A program made the translations under genes and the position numbers. Positions 43,643 to 56,900 of a DNA stretch of 64,000 bases are shown here, piece by piece. How positions within the stretch are numbered: position 1 is the first letter of the stretch; each line of letters starts with the position of its first letter. This stretch comes from Tanytarsus gracilentus. Lineage: Eukaryota; Arthropoda; Insecta; Diptera; Chironomidae. A model generated the notes under the pieces. That model worked only from the letters and a program-made list of their open reading frames with translations. It was not told the DNA's origin and did not search any database. Where the stretch lies: assembly GCA_038502055.1 (NCBI GenBank), contig JAXRKN010000043.1, positions 7,440,001 to 7,504,000 on the forward strand. Direction: 5' to 3'.

Positions 43643-46600
43643 AATTAGCACTCTCGTTTGCGAGATGATTAATTAAATTACGATTGAAGTTTAATTTAAT
43701 TTACAAAAAAAAAATCGAGAGCTTTTAAATCCGATTATAGATTTTTTTTCGTATAAAAACATAAAGCATCAAACATTTATCGTCAATTAATTTCGATTAT
43801 AATTATTATTTTTTTTTCTCAGACACTATAAACCTAGTTTCTTAACATATTATTCGTGGCAGACGCAGACAAGGTGAAATGAAGAAGAAAATTGAAACAC
43901 AATTCAATGCAGCGTAACTGTAAAAGATTTATATTTAAAAAAATTATGTTCATTGATCGAGTGCGAGCCCATCGAGTCCATTAGATATTTATCTGAAAAA
44001 AAAACATATGAAATGTTTTAATAACTCGGCTTTATAGACTACGAGAAATTTCACATTTTCTTCTCTTTATCTTAAATCGCTGCTTCTCATCAATTCGAAC
44101 CTATAATTGTTTATTATGTGTGTGTGCTGTGATGAGAGCATTAATGTCTCATTTCAGAATTTTATTATGCACGATCGAGGAGCTGTAAAAGTTCAAGGGA
44201 TGGAAATAATTTTTAAAAATAACCCAAAAACAATTCACTAAAAGTAAGTTAAAGTTCACGCACGTCTGTCATAAATAAAATTTGCAAATCATTTGGCGCA
44301 AGCACATTAAAAAGGCACTAAAACATCTCATCGGGTGCCTACAAATAAATCATCAAATTATCGACATAACCCCATCGACATTCCTCCCGTTGTAGCAGGC
44401 TTGCGAAAAAAAAGACATAAATTTCTCATCAAAGCATGATCAATTGATGGTAAAATGAATGCCTTTCATCAATAACGTTTCTATCATTCCTCTTCGCCGT
44501 TTATGTTTAAGCTCTCACCTGGGAGTTGCGAAAAAATTTATGAATCTGTCAAATATGTGTTGATTATATGGGACAGCAATCAAAAAGGCACAAAATACAC
44601 ACCATTTATCGTGTTATTTGTGTTGACCTTCCTCGTGCTCTCATCGCGGGTCCATAATTTCTTTTTAAGCGCATGCTTTTAATGGCACTTAATGCGGCTT
44701 TTAATCATAAATGAGAATCGCAGAAAAATGACAAGTGGAAGTAGAAAATTTTGCACGGTGGCCGTGGTACGAGGAAGTTTAATAAATCAATTTTATTACG
44801 TGACGCAAATCTCATTTAAGTACACGCTCGAATCCGACCAGTTCAGATTATTTAGGTCAGTTCTAAAGTCGTAAAAAATCGAACAAAAAAGAGTTTTGTT
44901 TGCATTTATAATCTTAAAATCAACATTTCGGAATGAAACTTACTATTGATGATGAAACAGGTTAATGCCGCACTTCTTTGCGAAAAAAGAGACCTTTCGG
45001 GATGTTCTTTCGAGAATCAATTGCCGATTTTGCGGAGAAGCGAGTGAGAAAAATAAAATTGAATGAGAAAAAAAGGCGAGATGAAAGCAAGAATCGTGAG
45101 TGTCGTTAAAATTTATTACCGAAACATGGATTAATGGCCATCACAATGCTTGTTAGATGCTTTTTCTGCCACTCTTTACTTTTTCGCCCATTTCACTGTC
45201 ATTGCCATCGCATCATGTGATGAATAAAAAAACGGTAGTTGAACGACAAATGGTTTAATTGAAAATAAAAATGTTGGCATTTATTTTTATGAGCGATTCT
45301 TCCGAAAAAAAAGAAAGAACTTTTTATTCGCTGCTATTGATTAGCTTGAGAATGAAAATTTATTGATTTTTGAAATTTTCATGGATTTTACGAAGATTTT
45401 ACAGCGTGCAAAAATTATTTGCAAAAAATCAACTGTGAGAAATTTGCTTTAAATTCCATAAAATTTATTAATTGTCACTTTTCTTTTAAACTTTTTGTTA
45501 GTCAAATTTTAAGTTTGAATTTTTATTTTAAAAAGTTTCACTAAAAATTTTATATTTCAAAAATGCGCTTGATCACCTCAGAAAAAATTATTAAAAAAAA
45601 TTACTTTTTGAGTAGTTTCAATTTAACAACAAATAATGACACGTTTGATGATGCAATTCATTCACATAATTGAAATCACTTCCACATAATTCCGTTCTAC
45701 ATCCAAAAAAAACTCAATGAGGTACTCAACGATCGATTATGCAACAATAAGTTAAACAAAAATGTTTTATGGCATCGCGTGAGATCTTCGGAGTGATGAT
45801 TTTGATGAGGGCACTTTTTAACGGTGCTTTGCTAAGCTGCGAGCTTTGAGGCAGCATAAAATTAGGTGAAATGAACAACAAACATCGAATTAAGAATTAA
45901 ATGTGTGCATCTCGAGTGTTTACCTTTCTCAACTAACTGAAGTAACTTCGACCTCAACTCAGCTCACACGTGAAGAAAAATTTTCCAATAAAATTAAATA
46001 TTTTGCAGAGTTGCACTGACGGATGGTCTAACTGATGTATTCAACTGAGGGATAATTACATGATAAGCCAAGCAAGGCAGCTTCGAGTGAATTAATTTGA
46101 ATTCAAATTAGTTTTGGTGGGAAAAACTTTTTCACTGACTTGAGAACATTTGAAAGAATTTTTGTTGATAAACGTTTTGTTTTTTCTCTCATCCAGCTCA
46201 CATTACAATGGCAAATGGCTCACAATTGGTATTTTGCTGAAAATATTTTTACGTGAATTTTAACTGAACTTTTCCGGCGCTTCTAAAGAATCTAATTGTG
46301 ACCAAAAAGAATTATTTTCAGGCGATTTCATGCTGGAATGCAGCAACAACAAAATACTCTCATAAGATTTTCATTCGAAATGATTTAAAAATGCACAAAA
46401 TTCTTTTTCTCACAACAATTTTTTGACTTTACGACTTTTTCATGATCCACGATGAGCATTTTACAGCTTTGTTTATGGCCATAAAAATAGAACGATTTAT
46501 TTACATTTTGGCGGTGAATTTTCGCGAGTTTTTTTACAAAAGTACAAACAAGCACCACTGACATCACAAAAACCTTGAATCATTCTTCACATCTTCAAAA

Positions 46601-49354
46601 ATTTTGATTTCCGCGCGCAAAAAAGTGAAGCATAAAAAAATTTCAATTAACCTTAATTGCGTTTTCAGCACTCGCACAGTTTTATTTATTAAAATGGCTT
46701 GCAATCGAGGTAAATTAATTGTATTTGCATAATTTAGATCATTAAGTCTGCACTCTCTCATTTTCCTTTCGTTCTTTAATTTTTTTTCTGAATAATGATT
46801 TAAGTAATTGCATTTTAAGTGCCACACGCATCGCTTTAAGGTTATATTAAGAAAGATAAGGAAAGAACAAAATTACTCGCTAATTGATGTCAACTTTCAT
46901 TTTCAATGAATCGATACTTCATTCTGACATCTCAACACACTTTACATACTGGTCATCACGATGCGTGCCGTGTATTCACACATTAAGCGTAATTTTCTCA
47001 CCATCGTGCAAAAAAGTGCTTAATTACTTTCCACCATCACATCAAGTGCAACATTGAATCGAGAAGTAAGTCGCGGCAGTGAATAAACTTGTCGGCTGCC
47101 GTATTGTATAATTAAATAATTAATCAAGCAAGTTTTTTTCTCTTCTACAATGTACTTCTAATTCTCGCGTGTGCATCATAAAAAGACTATATAGATAGTT
47201 AATCAAAACATTATAAAATATGTGGCAGGAAAAAGTAGCAAATTAGTCAATCGAGTATCATAAACATCAAAGCATCGAGTTCCGCACATGCCTCAAGGCC
47301 ATGAAATCGCTTCACTTTCTTCAGCATGTAAAATTTGTATTTAAAAATGTTTTAAAAATTGAACTTTTAAATAAATTTAGTACAAAAAATTTTCATCACA
47401 CTCAAAAAAATTTCTCATTTTATAAAAACTTAATTGCCATATGAGAAAAAGATTATTTTAGTGACGAACTCGTTCATCGGAATTTTTAAAAGCAGCTCAA
47501 CTGGCCTCAAGACACCATCCAGTCTTGTGGAGCTTGAAATTAAATTGTTCATGAGTTATATGTGTGTACACACTCTTCATACATGGCGATAAATTTTAGC
47601 GAAAACAATGCACACACGATCATGCGACCTCCTCCAACAACATACTTACTAGATGTTCCCCGGCAATATCTCCGTTCCGTTAAACTCGTGACCTTTTCTG
47701 TTGATCCGCGTCTATAGAGAGAGCTGGCATTTCATTAAAAAGAGGCTCATGATGAGTTTCACCGACTCTTTGATAAATATTTGTCGAATATTTCTTTGAG
47801 AATCAAATTTCAATTCCGACAAGCGCGTGATTTTAATTCTGATTCCATTTATGGTGATTATTAATTCTATTGCAATTCAACTCAATAAACTATGCAGAGC
47901 GTCCATATTGATGTCGTGAGAATAATAAGCATAAGTAATGAGTAATGAAAAATTCTTTATCACGCTAATAACTTTTTGAACTTCATCTCGATAATAAAGA
48001 CATAAATTTCATCATTGGAACTTTCCACATTCATTTCCCGATAAGGTGCTGTCGTTGCCAACAATATGATGTTGTCGATTGCTGTGTGTGACTCTCTCTC
48101 TCTCTCTCTCTATGCGATATCAAGAATATAATGAATTATGCATTTCGCCTCAAGATATAAATTTGTACCAGCTACACGTTTTTCAGGAGATATAAAAGAA
48201 TGAGCGTGAAAATGGATGGAAATTTTCTAATAACTTTTTATACTTTGAACTTTTCAGTTAGCAAATTTGACAAAATTTTATTGCCATAAAATAATAAAAT
48301 TTTTAAATCTCAGGATATAATTAAATCTCATGTTATCTTTAATCCTAGGATATAATTTTTTAATCCCTCTAATCAAGTTAGATTAAAATCAGCATTTTCC
48401 ACTCCTTGCATGCACCTATCAAAAGTTGCTTGTGCTTGCTTTTATAAAGTTTAAGACACAGTCTTCTTCATTAGATTTTTCTGTTCAGCCAGTGCGGTTG
48501 TCTACACATGACCATATTGGAGTAGAGATAGAATTAAGAAGAGAGAAAGTTGGTGGATCGATATCGAAGCGGCATAAAATAGCAAAACGTCGATAGCTAT
48601 CCTCATATTATATCTCGGGCCTATAATCAAGATTGAATCGAAAAAAACGCATTTTAATTTCATACGTGCAGCAGCGATTAAACAGAAGAGCGATCAATAT
48701 GGAATGCTGTATGTTTGTGCCATGCCTCCTCAATATAATAATGCGCTTTATGCTATTTTTTCACGTCTCTATAATATCCGTGGCTTTATAAAATTGTACA
48801 AGTGGCTCAAAATGTACACACACACACTGGTTGGATTGAATTATTAAAGAGATGCATGGAAAATGCCTGTCGGCGGTCGAATGAATGCATTGTGTGCTTA
48901 TATCGTGCACCAAGTCATTCCTTTTTATTGATTTATGTGCTGCACTTGTTTGCCTATTTGAATAATAGAGTAGTTGCGCTTGGGAAGTTGACCGAAAAAA
49001 ATAATAAAAACAAAACTTAATTTGATATCTTTTGTGTGTGTTTGCTTTTGGCATTAATTTCCCATCATCTCACTCTTTTTAAACTGAACTTTCCATTCGC
49101 TTAATGACTTACTTTGACTTTCTTAACCATAATGTCACAGGAAGTTTGCGCACATCGAGATTAAAGCGATTTTTTGCATGACATTCTTCATTTTGGTGTT
49201 ACATTTTTCTTTTAATTAGCGAAGTTCTTTTGTGTCGTTGCTTTTCTGCTATACATATGTGTCAGTATGGTTGCTTATGAGAAATTCTTAAATAATAAAA
49301 CACGAGTACGAGTCTGAAAACTTGAAATCCTGTTCATTATTTTACTTAGTTCAT
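43643..49354. other. Gene desert, possible distal regulatory DNA
   Basis: About 5.7 kb without a supported exon on either strand. It alternates homopolymer-rich stretches with more complex sequence (for example 44260-44700). A CT microsatellite is at 48091-48111. It may be intergenic or a large intron of a gene outside the window. Confidence 0.4.
48091..48111. repeat. CT dinucleotide microsatellite
   Basis: About ten consecutive CT units, preceded by a short GT run (GCTGTGTGTGA). Confidence 0.85.
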
Positions 49355-50691
49355 TTAATTTAACAATGGTTCACTTAATGTCGAGTCACGTCGCCAAATT
49401 TTAGCAAAAGCCTCTTTAAAATCTTTGATATGAAATGCATACAGGAATGGATTGATTGTGGTGTGAAAATTTCCTAAAGTCAAAAATGAATCCACAAGAT
49501 CAACGTTTGTGACACCACCAATTATGTTGATAACACTAATTGGCTGAAAAATTTAAAATTTTAGTTTTCATCCCTGAATTTTTTAAAGTTTAATTTACTC
49601 ACGAATTCGCAAAATAAATAAGACACAACGATTAATGAAATTCGCAATGTAGCAGTGATTTCGACTTTCTGAGCTAATCTACCCTCACTTGATGACGAAT
49701 TTACATCCGAACGCTCTGAATTTCTTCTTATCTACAAATTAAAAATTAAAAATTTATTTTTAAAACAAAAACTATTACTTACTCGTATAATTATGCCAAT
49801 TATGATTGCATACGTTATGACGATAATTATGAATGGAATTATTAATCCAATTATTGTGAAAAATCTAACAAAATCTGGCTCGAGTTTTATAGAAATTCTA
49901 CATTCACTGCCCTCGTCATTAAGGTTCCATCCAAAAACTGGAAGAAATCCAATCATGAACGCAAAAAACCAGTAAAAAATTATATTTTTGATGATTGAAC
50001 TTTTTGTTGTGGTGTTATGGTAGGCGATAGGAACCAGGCAAGCCTGAAAATTAAGAAATTATTTAAAATTAGTAAATTTTCTGGATTATTTAACTTACCT
50101 GGAGACGATCTAAAGAAATTGTAACGATCGAGTAAATGCAAAGAAGTTTAGTTGTGTTGAGGATGGAAATTTGCCACAAGCAAGCCGTTGGACTGTCAAA
50201 CTTTGAAAATTGAAGCTTAAAAAAATAATTAGTATTTTAAAAAGTTAAATTAAAATTAAAATCTCACCAAAATTGAGGCTGGAACTCCTAAAAAGGCGAA
50301 TAAAAAATCAGACAACGCCAATGACATTAAATAAAAATTTCTTCTTTTTCTCAATTTCTTTTCTTTAGCGAACATAAATAAAATAAATCCATTGCCAATG
50401 ATTGAAAAAATTGCAATTAATGATTCGAGAGTCATATTTATTTTTTGAATCGTTGACATTGCCATCGTGAGTTTTACAATTTGATTGAGCTAAAATCACA
50501 AAATGCAACGAGCGTCCAAAAATATTTTTTTTTACGAATTAATGTAAAGTCTGTTGGTTAATTATGTCCTTTTTTAAAATTTTTACAAAATTTTTTTTAA
50601 ACTCAACGAAGGACTGAAAAATTGAGAGATTAAAATATTTTTGGAAAAAATTTAATATAAAATGATGAATATTTTTAATATGGAATATTCA

Positions 50692-50805
50692 CAGAGATGG
50701 GCAATTACATTGTAATGAAGTAAAAATTACATGAAGTTAATTACATTTTCATACAAAATTCATTTAATTTCCCGAAATGTAATTTTTTGTAATTGCCCAT
50801 CTCTG
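50692..50805. mobile_element. Miniature inverted-repeat element (MITE), 114 bp, in GPCR 5' UTR intron
   Basis: Left end CAGAGATGGGCAATTACA and right end (reverse complement) CAGAGATGGGCAATTACA are identical over at least 18 bp, with further weaker pairing inward. The CAGAGATGG start resembles hAT-type ends, but a clean 8-bp target duplication was not seen. Located within the intron between 50966 and 50489. Confidence 0.7.
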
Positions 50806-50965
50806 ATTATATTTTATTCATTTGCGGTTTTATTCACACCGCTCAGATAAAAAATTTAGAATTTTTTTAAAAATAACTCTCGATAGTCGCTTTGAATAAT
50901 TTATTTCATTCAGTTCATTTTTTAAAATTCAACTTTTTTGTTTAATAAAAATCTCCCAGTCTTAC

Positions 50966-50987
50966 CTGCTTCAGGTTGCACCGTACT
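50966..50987 (-). promoter_or_regulatory. Probable transcription start and 5' UTR exon of the GPCR gene
   Basis: The initiator TTCAGTACGG (predicted +1 A at 50987) is followed by a 22-bp exon ending at a strong donor AAGCAG/GTAAGA. The matching acceptor GATTTTAG is at 50490, just upstream of the ATG. A functional promoter and UTR intron suggest the gene was recently or still is expressed. Confidence 0.45.
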
Positions 50988-50999
50988 GAACTCAAATGC

Positions 51000-53900
51000 A
51001 TTGCAAAAATCACTTACGAATGAGCATAAAGAACCGAAAAATGAGCTAATAAAGCTCAGTTTGAGGACGTGAGTCATTTGCGCCTCACTTTTTCTTTAAT
51101 TGGGTCTTTTTCCATTCGCTTGTGCATCGATGAAGTAAAGAACTGTAAAAAGTTGCAACATGGAGTATGGAATGCGAGAAATTGTTCGATTCTTTTTTTT
51201 CGCTCTATCTGTCGTTCACCAAAATGAATTTTAATTAATGGTCATTGCGCGAGGCGTGACTTTTCGCGCCTTAGAAACATCCGCGATAACGTGACACAAA
51301 GCGCGAGAGAGCTTTAAAGAATTTCTGCGGTTTTTTTTGTGAAAGAATTTTTTCCTCTCTTTTGTGACTTTCTTTTATGACGTGATATTTTGTCGCTTGA
51401 GCCATGAATCAATTCATTAGCGATGAAATTCTGTGTTGTTTGTTTTCCGGCTCAATTCTTTTTTGTGTTCCTTAAAAATTATCAAATACTTTTCATCGTT
51501 TTGCGGAACTGGAGAATAAAAATTTTAAGAGTGACATAAAGACTGTGATTTAGGTTGAAGCAAGTGGGAATGCCTCACACAAACGAATAATCTCTTCATT
51601 ATGCATGCGGTGATGTCAGAGGGAGATTTTTTACAACCTTCATAAAAAAAGTACACGCAACAGTTGCAGATTTGCGAAAATTGATAATAAAACACCGTTT
51701 TTACCCGCATGATGCTCTCTTTGCACAGATGGTGACGTTCAGCGAGAGAAGAAAAATTCTTGCAGTCAAGAACGGAAATTATCTCTTCAAGGTTGCTCTC
51801 TTGCGACTAACACAATCGAATGGATTATGAGAGCGAAACTTAGGGTAAAGAATAAGAGAAAGAAGAAGGAAAAATTTAAAGAATCATTCTTGGTTTTAGT
51901 ATCGTTTGAACTTGCGGACAATGAGGTTCTACCTAATGACATTGATGACAATTTAAACATCTTAAAATTAATTTTTTCTCTAATCGATTTTTTTATTTTC
52001 CATCTCTTCTTTTTCAACATCATTGAATGCCACTTTCAATGCTTTAAAGAAGATAAATCGACAGAAATAAGTAGCTTAAACATATTGCAAATAAATTCAA
52101 TAATGTGCAACTTTTTAAAGAAAATCTATTCAATCAAGCTTCCACTCGATTTTTCATTCATTCTTTGGTGAAATACAAAAAGAAGAGTGCAAAAAATAGA
52201 GAAAACTTTCTAATTCGATAACACGTCATGGCCATATACTTAGTGTTTTTTTTCTCACAGCAACTTCTGTTTCTAGTAATGTTGAACTCAATCTGTAATG
52301 TTACCGCGCTTCACTTGAAGGAGGAAAAAAAGTAATGCAAACAATGGCATATTGGCAGCTTTCGTGAAGATGCTGTCACGGCATTTTTTTATAATTGTAA
52401 TGTACCCGCAGCGCGCGAAAAATAGACAAGAGAATCTTTTATACTTTCTTTTATGCGCCAAATTTATCGCGATTAATTGAACTTTTTTTAAAGGTTTTTT
52501 TGAGATATTCTGGATGAAGATATGATGAGTTTAACTAAAGAGAAATTTTGAGATATTTTTATTAAAATTTCTTATTAATAAAACTCAATTAGGAATCACT
52601 AAATTTCTACATACCCCTCAATGCAGTTCCCTTTTTGATCCATGACCAAAAGTGGCAAATATCCAACTCACTTAATGTCACTTTATGTAAATTTAAATAA
52701 ATTTTTTCCTCGCTACCTTTTGGCTAAACTCTTTCAGTATCTCACTTTATAGAAAGTAAAATCTCGTCTCATCATTATACGACTGGCGGTAGCCACGACC
52801 GACTCAAAATCAATTGAATTCGAAAATATGGCACATGAAAATTGTTCATAGATCACCATGCACACATTCCTCGAGATGTGGATAACGTGTTTTTCGTGTG
52901 TTCGTCTATAATTTTCAATTTCTCATATCAACCACGACCAGCAACTCTTCGGGGCGAAAAAAAAGCGAAAAGAATGCAGTTTTTTATTTCGATGATAAAC
53001 AGGTCAGAGTCACGGCAGTTTTACTTTTCAACTTGCATCAAATAGGTGACTCTTTGTTAGACAGTACATTCACGCATGCTCGGAGGTAAATTTCAACGAT
53101 CCATCAGCTGTAGAACTTCTCACATCTTGTTAAGTGCTGTTAAATCATAGTTTTATTTTTAATAATTATGGCTACGCTATATGTTGAATTTGAGTCAGAG
53201 GAAAAAATCTCTTTGTCATCTCAAAAAGTGCAAGACAAGTAGTGGAGCTTTTCAAAGAGAGCAGTGAAACTAAGAACGCGACGCACCGATAATCCCTTCT
53301 TGTTTTCTCCTTTTTAACTGAGACAAATATTTGTTTGTTGTCTTCACGGTGTTTTTATTAAAATACAATGGATAACATTTTTTTTAACGAATACGTGCTG
53401 TTTTTTGATATATTTTTTGGTGTCACCAGAAAAGAATTTCAATTTGAGATTGAAGTGAAAACTTTTAAGTGCTTGAAATTTTTTTAAAACATTCGATTCT
53501 TTTTATTTAATTTAAATCTTGCACTTTATTTTTACAATGACTTTGGTTCATGCGTTAGCAAATATTATATTTAAATAATTTTTTACTTCAATTCACTTTC
53601 TAAAAAATAAATTAATCATATTTCACGAAATTGTAAGCACGAAATAAATAAATTCTCATCATCTTCTTGTTAAATAAAAATTCCGCTCGAAAATGTATGG
53701 CATTGGGTCAGTCACTTCAATCTCCCAAAAAAAATTAAATTAATTTCACTTTCAATTGAGACAGCGAATAAAAAATTCAATTTTCCCTCTCGATTGAAAT
53801 TTTCATGAGAAAAAAAGTGCATGACAGACACTGTCATCACCCACGTGGAGAGCAGAGAGAACGAACAGTCGCTGTTTGATGCATTAACAAACGCTATGCG

Positions 53901-56900
53901 TGGAAACATTTTGAATTGTTGGGCATGTTGTGAGAGCAGAATGATATTCATATCACGTCGAATGTCTCAACAAATGATGATGGCAACGACGTGCTGTATG
54001 TGTGTAGTGTTTGATGTTGCATCTAATTTAAAACTTCCTGTTGAATGATTTTTAATGCTACTGTTGAATTTTTTAATTAAATTTAATTTTTTATGTAAAA
54101 ATCTACACAATTCTTTCCACGCCAATCTTTAGCGATATTTTTTCTCCGATTTCATAATTCATTAGCGATGGAAGAGAAAACAAAGACGATGCCGATGATG
54201 CACGAAAAGGTTTTTAACCGAGAGCCCCCAGAAGATGAAGCGAGATGAGCATAAATTAAAGTTCCATCGCTACCATAATGCCATTCAAAGCTACTGGTGT
54301 TTGTTTTTTAATCACGTTTCGCCGATATCATATGCAGAATTATAATCTCTTTCTCTCTTCGAGCTTCATGCTTCATTAATGAAGTTTATGCGAGCTCGAG
54401 ATTTTCTAATCGAGGTGGGAACAAGTTCCTTGTTAGAATTCATTATCAATGTGAAGCGAAAAGAACATGAAAGGTTGACCATTTAAAGCACTGCCGCGAG
54501 TTGGCGATCGACATGCTAAAATACACTCGCACGTGGTCATTTAATTATGAATCAAGCCGAGTGACAATTTTTCTGTCTCTCACATTTTGATTTATAGAGT
54601 TTGAAAACTGGCACGCATTTTAATATTTTCACCCGCGATGAATGAAGCGAATTTGAAATTTCAATTTTTTATCATCATTGTTTGCAGTTTTTAATATTAT
54701 TTTAATATATCCGAGCTGCAGTTGAATTAAATTTCAATGGTGCATTTAAAATGTTCCACTGATCTATATAAGCTGCTGCAGTTTTGACTTAATTCAGCTC
54801 TATACCAAGGGGTGGACGATTTTTTACGAAAACATTTAATTTTTATCATGTTTGAATTTTTTAGAATTTAAAATTAAAAAATAAATCACTTTTTTCATGC
54901 CGAACTCTGAAAAAAAACAAGAAAAATCACAAAGTGGGTTACACCAACGAAAACAATCGTCAAAGCCATCAGGTACATTATATTGTTTACAAATTATCGT
55001 ATTTATTACGGGCGTTTTGTAATTGGATCTGTTCACGCGAATTCACCGACTCTCGTAGCACCACCATCATCGTGTATCGATACCATTATTGAAGTGAAAG
55101 AGAATTTCGTTTTAAAAACAAAAGACTTCAATGAATGAAAATCATACGCACATGAGAGAGCTTAAGTATGCGATAATATGGAGCGACACGCTCAATTTAT
55201 GCGTTTTATGTATGTGAAATTGAAAATTGGAGCAGCGAACATGAATTCTTGACACCTTTTGAATTGAAACAAAGTATAATTGGAAAAAAAGGTAGAGTCA
55301 GGTGCAGAAACCATAAAGTGTCTGAGTGAGCAAATTAATTACGAATTACTGCAGAAAATTGGTATTAGAAGAAGAGAAATCCGTTAGAACTATTTTTGAG
55401 AGGAAGTCCGCCAAATTTCGTGATTGATTTGGTTTAGCGGCTTAATGAAATTAAATTCTAACACACACTTTAGTTCCTGTTCTTTTGGCATGTGTTAATA
55501 AAGTTATTAGATTTTTTTTCTCATCAAAAACCTAACGGCAAATCAGCAAAATGAAAGGATTGAAATTGAATTTTTTCAACCTCACTTTTTTCAACTTAAA
55601 AAATCAACAATTGATAAAATCACTCCAGATATTCTTCAGTACGTGTTTGGTTTCTTTTATAGAGAACTTCCAATGTAAGAAATATCAATTTCACGCAATG
55701 TAGATTTCAGCATGAATTCCACAGCATCCCATGCACACACGAGAGGCAACAAAGCATTTAATAATTTCATTGTTCACAAACGATCGTGAGTTGCAAACTA
55801 TGGAAAATTCTGCCTTCGCTTTATCGACAAAAATAGTGCAATGACGCTGAAACTCGAAACTATGCGTTGTCGTCGTCAGATGTAATCTCTCTATGCGGAG
55901 CAACGCGACATCGGTGAGTGAAATAATGCACGCAAATTCTATCTCTGTACTGCCATATACGTATTTGAAAATCCTCATTAAAAATGCATTTCGACGAAGG
56001 ATCGGATCGAACTTTAAGTGTCTGCGAGGGGTGGAACAGTAATAATTAAATCCTCATAATGCATTATAATGATATTTTTATGTTATTGAAGCACAAAATA
56101 GTTTTAAAAATTATTCAAAAGTATTCTCGCCCTTGCTGTCCACACAACAGCTTCTACATTACCACTCTCGGGTGTTCTATCATGATTCTTTTCAGATGGA
56201 AAAAGGAAAGTTGAAAAGTGAAAATAAAATGCAACAATTGCGTGCCATTTGGCAAGATAGAATGGACGATATAAGTTGACAGTGTTTGGAATTTTCATGA
56301 GACATTGTAGCACTTTTTTTTCGTAAGCCACAGAGTGAATTTTCTTTAAAATTACCTCAATCATGGTTACATCTCGAACTGTAAAACCGTTAAGTAATCA
56401 ATTAATTGAAACCGCGAAATTATTGCGTAAATAAAAATTTTCTAGTTTCCTCAAAAAAAAAAATTACTTTTATATTGATTTTGTGGACATTTGACGTCAA
56501 ACTCTCTTTCTGAGCATTATAAGCCGTGACATCAATTTTCATTCATCGTCTAAATCACTTTCATTCAATTAAGTCGATTCCGGTAAAAAAATGATTCGAC
56601 GGCCAATTTTCGCTATTGAATTAACAGTTTTGAGATATCGAACACAAAAAAATCATAAGTATTTTTTTATACGAATTCTAATGTGTCATATGAAAGTCAG
56701 TCAAAGCCAATATTGCTAACGGAGATCGCTATATGCGATGATGTTACTTCCTCGATAGACGATGAAAATTTTATCGGAAAGAGCTAATTAGTTGTTACGG
56801 TTGTAATAATTTTTTTCGATTTGATGTTTGCGCCTCGCGTATGAAAACCATTTCAGTGTTATTGATGCTGTCCAAAGAATTTATGAGGTTGGTGAAGAAA

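Larger units (their letters stand above)
49355..50987 (-). pseudogene. Adenosine-receptor-like class A GPCR with a frame break before TM7
   Basis: Coding exons: 50465-50268, 50215-50099, 50043-49783, 49731-49603 and 49545-49355, plus a 5' UTR exon 50987-50966. TM1 contains GNGFILFMF and TM2 LALSDFLFAF. TM3 follows TACLWQ and ends with DRL in place of DRY. TM4 reads FMIGFLPVFGW, TM5 IIPFIIIVITYAII, and TM6 ends SYLFCEFPISVINIIGG. TM7 ends NPFLYAFHIKDFKEAF, very close to adenosine receptors (NPFIYAYRI.EFR.TF). The first four coding exons join in phase, but exon 5 carries TM6-end and TM7 in different frames, two bases out near 49488-49506. As read, translation stops after about 256 residues, without TM7. 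Either a 2-bp insertion (pseudogene, allele or sequence error) or a very short intron explains it. Ligand unknown. Confidence 0.75.
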
